Assembly: GCA_051873875.1 (NCBI GenBank)
Contig: JBJEFI010000095.1
Location: 1 to 38,173, forward strand
Direction: 5' to 3'
DNA from: JBJEFI01 sp051873875
Lineage (GTDB): Bacteria; Bacillota; Bacilli; Bacillales; Bacillaceae_G
Length of the DNA stretch: 38,173 bases
Part shown: piece after piece, positions 34,217 to 38,173 of the stretch
Numbering within the stretch: position 1 is the stretch's first letter
Layout: the number at the start of each line of letters is the position of its first letter
Program-made: the position numbers and the translations under genes
Notes under the pieces: model-generated
Databases searched by the model: none
What the model was told of the DNA's origin: nothing
The model's input: the letters and a program-made list of their open reading frames with translations, nothing else

Positions 34217-34885
34217 ATGAAGATCTTAGTATTAGATGATGAAAAACGTATGTTAGATTTATTAGAATTAGTATTAACGCTTCAAGGATATGAGGTAATA
34301 TGTAGTACTTCATATAAGGAAGTACTACATTTGATACAAAATGGAAATATAGATGTATTATTACTAGATTTAATGATGCCGGATTGTGATGGAATTAGTT
34401 TATGTAAACAAATTAGACTACATTCAGATATACCTATCATTATGCTAACAGCTAGAGGAGAAAAAGAAGATATTGTTACTGGTTTTCAAGCTGGTGCAGA
34501 TGACTATGTTACAAAACCATTTGATGAGGATATTTTAAATGCTAGAATAAAAGCTGTTGTAAAACGTAAAAGTGATTCCATGTTAATAACAATAGATGGT
34601 TTAAAAATAGAAAAAGATACGATTTACGTTACGTATAAAGGAATAGAAATTATACTTACTCCTATTGAATATCGAATACTAAATTTATTCATATCAAATA
34701 CAAATAAAATGTTTTCTCGTGATCAAGTTAAAATGGTTGTGTATAAAAATTATGAAAAAATTGATAATCGAACGGTAGATTCTCATATCCGAAATTTACG
34801 TGAAAAACTAAGAAAAAGTGGATTTCATGTAGATGATTATTTAAAAACAGTCTATGGTTATGGGTACCGTTGGGAAAAACTATGA
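34217..34885 (+). CDS. OmpR-family response regulator
   Basis: A 222-aa regulator with a receiver domain (about 1-115) and a winged-helix DNA-binding domain (about 125-220). The acidic pocket D7/D8, phospho-acceptor D51 (LLLDLMMPD), T78 and K100 (TKPF) are all present. The output domain shows ILTPIEYRILNLF, DRTVDSHIRNLREKL-like recognition helix and VYGYGYRW. AGGAG precedes the ATG. Overlaps the kinase gene by ATGA. It is divergent from the feo operon across 185 bp, but nothing in sequence proves it controls feo. Confidence 0.94.
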   Translation: MKILVLDDEKRMLDLLELVLTLQGYEVICSTSYKEVLHLIQNGNIDVLLLDLMMPDCDGISLCKQIRLHSDIPIIMLTARGEKEDIVTGFQAGADDYVTKPFDEDILNARIKAVVKRKSDSMLITIDGLKIEKDTIYVTYKGIEIILTPIEYRILNLFISNTNKMFSRDQVKMVVYKNYEKIDNRTVDSHIRNLREKLRKSGFHVDDYLKTVYGYGYRWEKL

Positions 34886-36261
34886 ATAAATTATCATATA
34901 AACTTGGTGGACTATTATTTATGATAATATTTCTTTTACAAGGAATATTATCTATTCTTCTTTATTCTGTTGTTGTAAATAATCGAGTAGAAGAAGAAGT
35001 AGAGCAACTATTAATTCGAGGAACAGCTTATAGTAATTTGTTAAGCACAAATCCACAAGAAGAAACGCTATCTTGGATTACATCTTTGGAAAAACAACAA
35101 GATACAAAAATCGTTGTATCTGATGGGATAAACTTACAGGTGTTAGGGAAAATGGACACTGTAAGTCAAGAGATGTTAAATCAAATACGTGAAGGCAAAG
35201 ATATTATCACATCTAAAAGTATGGTAATGGAAAGTGATTGGACAAATAAAGATTACCTTTGCACGATTAGCCCTATTTTTAACCAAAAACAAGTTGTAGG
35301 ATATGTTTATTTATTTGAAGACACATCGTACATTCGTAGTTTAGTTGATAAAATTAGCATGTCATTTTTAGTAATGACTTGTCTTTCTCTTTTAGTGACA
35401 GGGGTAGCTGTATATTATTTAACGACAAGATTAACAAAACCGATATTAAAAATAAAAGAAAAAACAAAAGCATTAATGAGAGAAGATACACTCCAGGTAG
35501 AAAGCCTTCATAAGCGGGATGAATTAGGAGAATTAGAAGAATTAATTGAAAAACTAGGGAAAGAATTAAATGAATTAAAAGACCAAAGAAATGATTTCTT
35601 AGCTAGTATTTCACATGAGCTTCGTACACCGTTGACATATATACAAGGATATATAAATGTTCTTTATAAACACACACTAAATACAGAACAAAAAAATCAT
35701 TATTTAAAAATTGTAAAAGAAGAATCAGAAGCTTTAACCAATTTAATTGAAAATCTGTTCTTGTTGGCTCGACTAGATAAAAATGAATTTATGATTGAAA
35801 AAACAAAGACTCATATGCCTACCCTTATTAATAAAATAGTTGAAAAAATTAAGATAGCTCATGAAACAAGTGGAAAACAAATAACACTTCATGATGAAAC
35901 AGTAAATGGATGGATTATGATTGATCCAATTAGAATGGAACAAGTATTTATAAATATAGTTAATAATGCTATTCGTTATACGGATAAAAATGGGGAAATT
36001 ATCATTATATTAAAAGAAGATGATACTTCTATTTTTCTTATTATTAAAGATAACGGTAAAGGAATTTCAAAAGAGGAACAAGAAAAAATATTCCAACCTT
36101 TTTATCGAGTCGAAAAAGGAAGAAATCGTATGTTTGGCGGCTATGGGCTAGGATTATCAATTGTGAAAGAGATTATAGAAAAGCATGGTGGAAAAATTAT
36201 CTTTCAAAGTGCGGAAGGAAAAGGAACAACTTTTAAAATTATATTATCGAAAGAAATTTGA
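34882..36261 (+). CDS. Membrane sensor histidine kinase
   Basis: A 459-aa kinase, partner of the preceding regulator. Transmembrane helix 1 is about 9-32 and helix 2 about 158-180, bracketing an extracellular sensor region of roughly 125 residues. HAMP (about 180-235), HisKA with H245 (SISHELRTPL), and HATPase with the N box N361-N362 (NNAIRYTD), DNGKGIS and GGYGLGLSI follow. The start is ATG 34882, overlapping the regulator stop; a TTG four codons earlier is less likely. The signal sensed is unknown; no PAS or known ligand domain is visible. Confidence 0.94.
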   Translation: MNKLSYKLGGLLFMIIFLLQGILSILLYSVVVNNRVEEEVEQLLIRGTAYSNLLSTNPQEETLSWITSLEKQQDTKIVVSDGINLQVLGKMDTVSQEMLNQIREGKDIITSKSMVMESDWTNKDYLCTISPIFNQKQVVGYVYLFEDTSYIRSLVDKISMSFLVMTCLSLLVTGVAVYYLTTRLTKPILKIKEKTKALMREDTLQVESLHKRDELGELEELIEKLGKELNELKDQRNDFLASISHELRTPLTYIQGYINVLYKHTLNTEQKNHYLKIVKEESEALTNLIENLFLLARLDKNEFMIEKTKTHMPTLINKIVEKIKIAHETSGKQITLHDETVNGWIMIDPIRMEQVFINIVNNAIRYTDKNGEIIIILKEDDTSIFLIIKDNGKGISKEEQEKIFQPFYRVEKGRNRMFGGYGLGLSIVKEIIEKHGGKIIFQSAEGKGTTFKIILSKEI

Positions 36262-36290
36262 CTTGAAACAAGTGTTTCAAGTCTTTTTTT
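36260..36290 (+). terminator. Terminator after the histidine kinase
   Basis: Perfect 10-bp stem GACTTGAAAC (36260-36269) with GTTTCAAGTC (36274-36283), AAGT loop, then seven Ts. The left arm begins within the stop codon. Confidence 0.93.
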
Positions 36291-36324
36291 ACATAAAATA
36301 ATTTGTTCTTAGCTCACTAAAACT

Positions 36325-36340
36325 ATGCAGATTTCTGCAT
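36325..36340. promoter_or_regulatory. Perfect 16-bp palindrome upstream of speA
   Basis: ATGCAGA-TT-TCTGCAT is a perfect 7-2-7 inverted repeat lying about 45 bp ahead of the speA -10 element. It has no T-run and is separate from the kinase terminator, so a regulator binding site is the likelier reading. Confidence 0.45.
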
Positions 36341-36362
36341 GAAGATGTCAGAAAATTAGGGG

Positions 36363-36390
36363 TGGAAAATAAAAGGTTATGCGATATAAT
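36363..36390 (+). promoter_or_regulatory. Probable speA promoter
   Basis: TGGAAA (36363-36368), a 16-bp spacer and a perfect TATAAT (36385-36390), about 70 bp before the speA start. Confidence 0.6.
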
Positions 36391-36460
36391 GTGACTGTTG
36401 TTCGAAACAAAGAGTAATGATGAGAGGTTTTTATATTTTAACAGAAAGGAGTTTGATAGC

Positions 36461-37984
36461 TTGTTTACTATGCAGCCTAAGGGGAATGAACAAGAAATCC
36501 TTGAACAAAAGCAAGCTCACATTAATAAACATAGTGTAGCCCCTTTGTTAGATGCCCATCAGCAATATGTCCAAAAAGATATAATCCCTTTTGATGTGCC
36601 AGGTCATAAACGAGGAAACGGGAATAATTATTTACAAGATTTATTTGGCAAACAAACAATGAAACTAGACGTAAATTCGTTACCTGAGTTAGATCAATTA
36701 TCTCATCCTACCGGTGTCATTAAAGAGTCACAAGCATTAATGGCAGATGCTTATAGTGCTGATGCCGCATTTTTTATGGTAAATGGTACGAGTAGTTCTG
36801 TTCACGCGATGATTTTAAGTGCATGTAAACCTGGTGATAAAATTTTATTACCAAGAAACATTCATAAATCAGCTATTAATGCGCTTATTTTATCTGGTGC
36901 AGTTCCTATTTATATGGATGTAGAAATTGAGGAGCAATTAGGGATTGCTACAACTGTTTCTGATAAAGTTGTCATAGAAACCATATTTGCTCACCGTGAT
37001 GCGAAGGCAATCTTATTACTTAATCCATCTTATTGGGGCTTTTGTGCAAACTTAAAAAAAATTGTAGGTTATGCAAAGAAATATAACATTCTTGTATTAG
37101 TAGATGAAGCACATGGTGCACATTTTCCTTTCCATAAAGACTTACCACCTTCAGCTATTTCGCTAGGAGCAGATTTAGTTGCAACATCTATTCATAAAAC
37201 AGGTGGTGCATTGACGCAATCTTCAGTTTTATTGGCGAATAAAGGGAATATTGATTTACAGCATGTCGCCATGATTATCAATATGATTCAATCAACAAGT
37301 GCTTCTTATTTATTAATGAGTAGTTTAGATGGAGCTAGAAAAAATTTAGTTTTACATGGAAATGAGATATTTAATGAATTACTGCCATTAATTAAACATG
37401 CTAAAAAAGAAATTAATCAAATCCCAGGACTATCTACTTATGGAAGTGAAATTATTGGTTCAAATGGGATTTACAATTTAGATGAAACAAAAATAGCTAT
37501 TCATGTTTCTGAAATTGGATTAACTGGATTTGAAGTTTACGAAATATTAAGAAAAGAATATCGAATTCAAATGGAGTTAGGAGATGCATATAACGTGTTA
37601 GCGATTGTTAGTTTAGGTGATGATGAGAGGACATTGAAATCCTTAGTAGATGCACTAAGAGATCTGTCAAAGAGTTATTTTAAACGTAATAATTCTTTAA
37701 GTAGACAATTAATTCCAAGATTACAACCGGAAGTTATTATGAATCCGAGAGAAGCTTTTTATGCTGAAAAAGAAATGGTATCTCTCCAAGATTCGATTGG
37801 GCGAATTAGTGGCGAGTCATTAATGGCTTATCCACCAGGAATACCTATTTTGAGCCCCGGCGAAAGAATTACGGCTGAAACAATTGAATATATTGCATTT
37901 TTGAAAAAGCAGCAAGCAAATTTAACGGATGCAAAGGACGTTCATATAGAAACATTGACAGTAATTAAACAAGGCGTCTGGTAG
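36461..37984 (+). CDS. speA: Arginine (lysine/ornithine-family) decarboxylase SpeA
   Basis: A 507-aa fold-I PLP enzyme of the Orn/Lys/Arg decarboxylase group, like B. subtilis SpeA, which turns arginine into agmatine for polyamine synthesis. IIPFDVPGHKRGNG opens the domain, NGTSSSVHAMI is the cofactor-binding turn, VDEAHGAHF has the Asp/His contacts, and the PLP Lys is in TSIHKTGGALTQSS. The C-terminal PPGIPILSPGERI is typical. The start is taken as TTG 36461, nine bases after AAAGGAG; ATG 36470 in frame is an alternative, and an extension to 36398 lacks a ribosome site. Arginine rather than lysine as substrate is inferred from the neighbouring speD. Confidence 0.9.
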   Translation: MFTMQPKGNEQEILEQKQAHINKHSVAPLLDAHQQYVQKDIIPFDVPGHKRGNGNNYLQDLFGKQTMKLDVNSLPELDQLSHPTGVIKESQALMADAYSADAAFFMVNGTSSSVHAMILSACKPGDKILLPRNIHKSAINALILSGAVPIYMDVEIEEQLGIATTVSDKVVIETIFAHRDAKAILLLNPSYWGFCANLKKIVGYAKKYNILVLVDEAHGAHFPFHKDLPPSAISLGADLVATSIHKTGGALTQSSVLLANKGNIDLQHVAMIINMIQSTSASYLLMSSLDGARKNLVLHGNEIFNELLPLIKHAKKEINQIPGLSTYGSEIIGSNGIYNLDETKIAIHVSEIGLTGFEVYEILRKEYRIQMELGDAYNVLAIVSLGDDERTLKSLVDALRDLSKSYFKRNNSLSRQLIPRLQPEVIMNPREAFYAEKEMVSLQDSIGRISGESLMAYPPGIPILSPGERITAETIEYIAFLKKQQANLTDAKDVHIETLTVIKQGVW

Positions 37985-38005
37985 CGTAAGAAAGGAGAAA
38001 ATTCA

Positions 38006-38173
38006 TTGAAACTAGACACGTTAGGTCGTCATATTTTAGTAGAATATTATAATTGTAATGAGGATATTTTACGTGATCCTTTATTAATTGAAAAATATAT
38101 GTGCGAGGCAGCCATTGAAGCGCAAGCTACAATTGTAGAGAGTTGTTTCCATCATTTTAATCCATGGGGAGTT
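38006..38173 (+). CDS. speD: S-adenosylmethionine decarboxylase proenzyme SpeD (5' part)
   Basis: The first 56 codons, cut by the window end. They read from TTG 38006, eight bases after AAAGGAG, through LDTLGRHILVEYYNC and ESCFHHFNPWGV. This is the N-terminus of the bacterial SpeD proenzyme just before the Ser that self-cleaves to form the pyruvoyl group. It makes the aminopropyl donor for spermidine, complementing speA 21 bp upstream in the same operon. Confidence 0.93.
   Translation, partial: MKLDTLGRHILVEYYNCNEDILRDPLLIEKYMCEAAIEAQATIVESCFHHFNPWGV

Noticed and set aside
1..38173. CRISPR arrays, tRNA or rRNA genes, insertion sequences, prophage
   Set aside because: No regularly spaced repeats, cloverleaf-like stretches, transposase motifs or phage structural genes were seen on either strand.

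Overview
The window is low-GC, densely coded DNA from an endospore-former-like Bacillota, most likely Bacillaceae or Planococcaceae. The evidence is strong AGGAGG-type ribosome binding sites, several TTG starts, close relatives of Bacillus subtilis YrrT, LuxS, YuiD, SbcCD, DppA, YkfA/B/C and SpeA/SpeD, and simple hairpin plus T-run terminators. I cannot name the genus from sequence alone. No rRNA, tRNA, CRISPR array, prophage or intact insertion sequence was seen.

Layout. (1) 1-6030: a long hairpin closes an unseen upstream gene. A two-gene operon follows for secreted nucleic-acid breakdown: a beta-helix/5'-nucleotidase protein and an endonuclease/exonuclease/phosphatase-type nuclease. (2) 6133-7370: a YrrT-like methyltransferase and LuxS, both tied to the activated methyl cycle. 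(3) 7498-11050: a heterodimeric ABC exporter with one degenerate ATP site, then a 434-bp gene-poor gap with a cre-like site. (4) 11485-13784: a 61-aa orphan, an unrecognised 198-aa protein on the minus strand, a VanZ-family membrane protein and YuiD. (5) 13935-18682: sbcD-sbcC. (6) 18788-21221: a decayed acyl-CoA dehydrogenase remnant, then an intact thiolase and a 3-hydroxyacyl-CoA dehydrogenase-like SDR, the remains of a fatty-acid oxidation cluster. (7) 21423-31644: a ten-gene operon that appears to import and dismantle cell-wall peptides (DppA-like D-aminopeptidase, dipeptide epimerase, complete Opp/Dpp ABC importer, LD-carboxypeptidase, cytosolic class-A-like serine hydrolase, NlpC/P60 endopeptidase). 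(8) 31694-34032, minus strand: feoA followed by feoB split into separate GTPase and membrane genes. (9) 34217-36261: a divergent OmpR-type two-component system. (10) 36461-38173: speA and the start of speD for polyamine synthesis, cut by the window end.

How the parts work together: several units are scavenging functions. The secreted nuclease and nucleotidase would turn extracellular DNA and nucleotides into nucleosides and phosphate. The muropeptide operon would take up murein peptides and convert them to free amino acids; its last two hydrolases lack signal peptides, which places the final steps in the cytosol. Feo takes up ferrous iron. I found no clearly new multi-gene defence or mobile system. 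The best leads are the muropeptide operon with its cytosolic penicillin-recognising-fold hydrolase, the split and translationally coupled FeoB, the separated nuclease/nucleotidase pair with shared repetitive tails, the uncharacterised 198-aa and 61-aa proteins, and the acyl-CoA dehydrogenase pseudogene.
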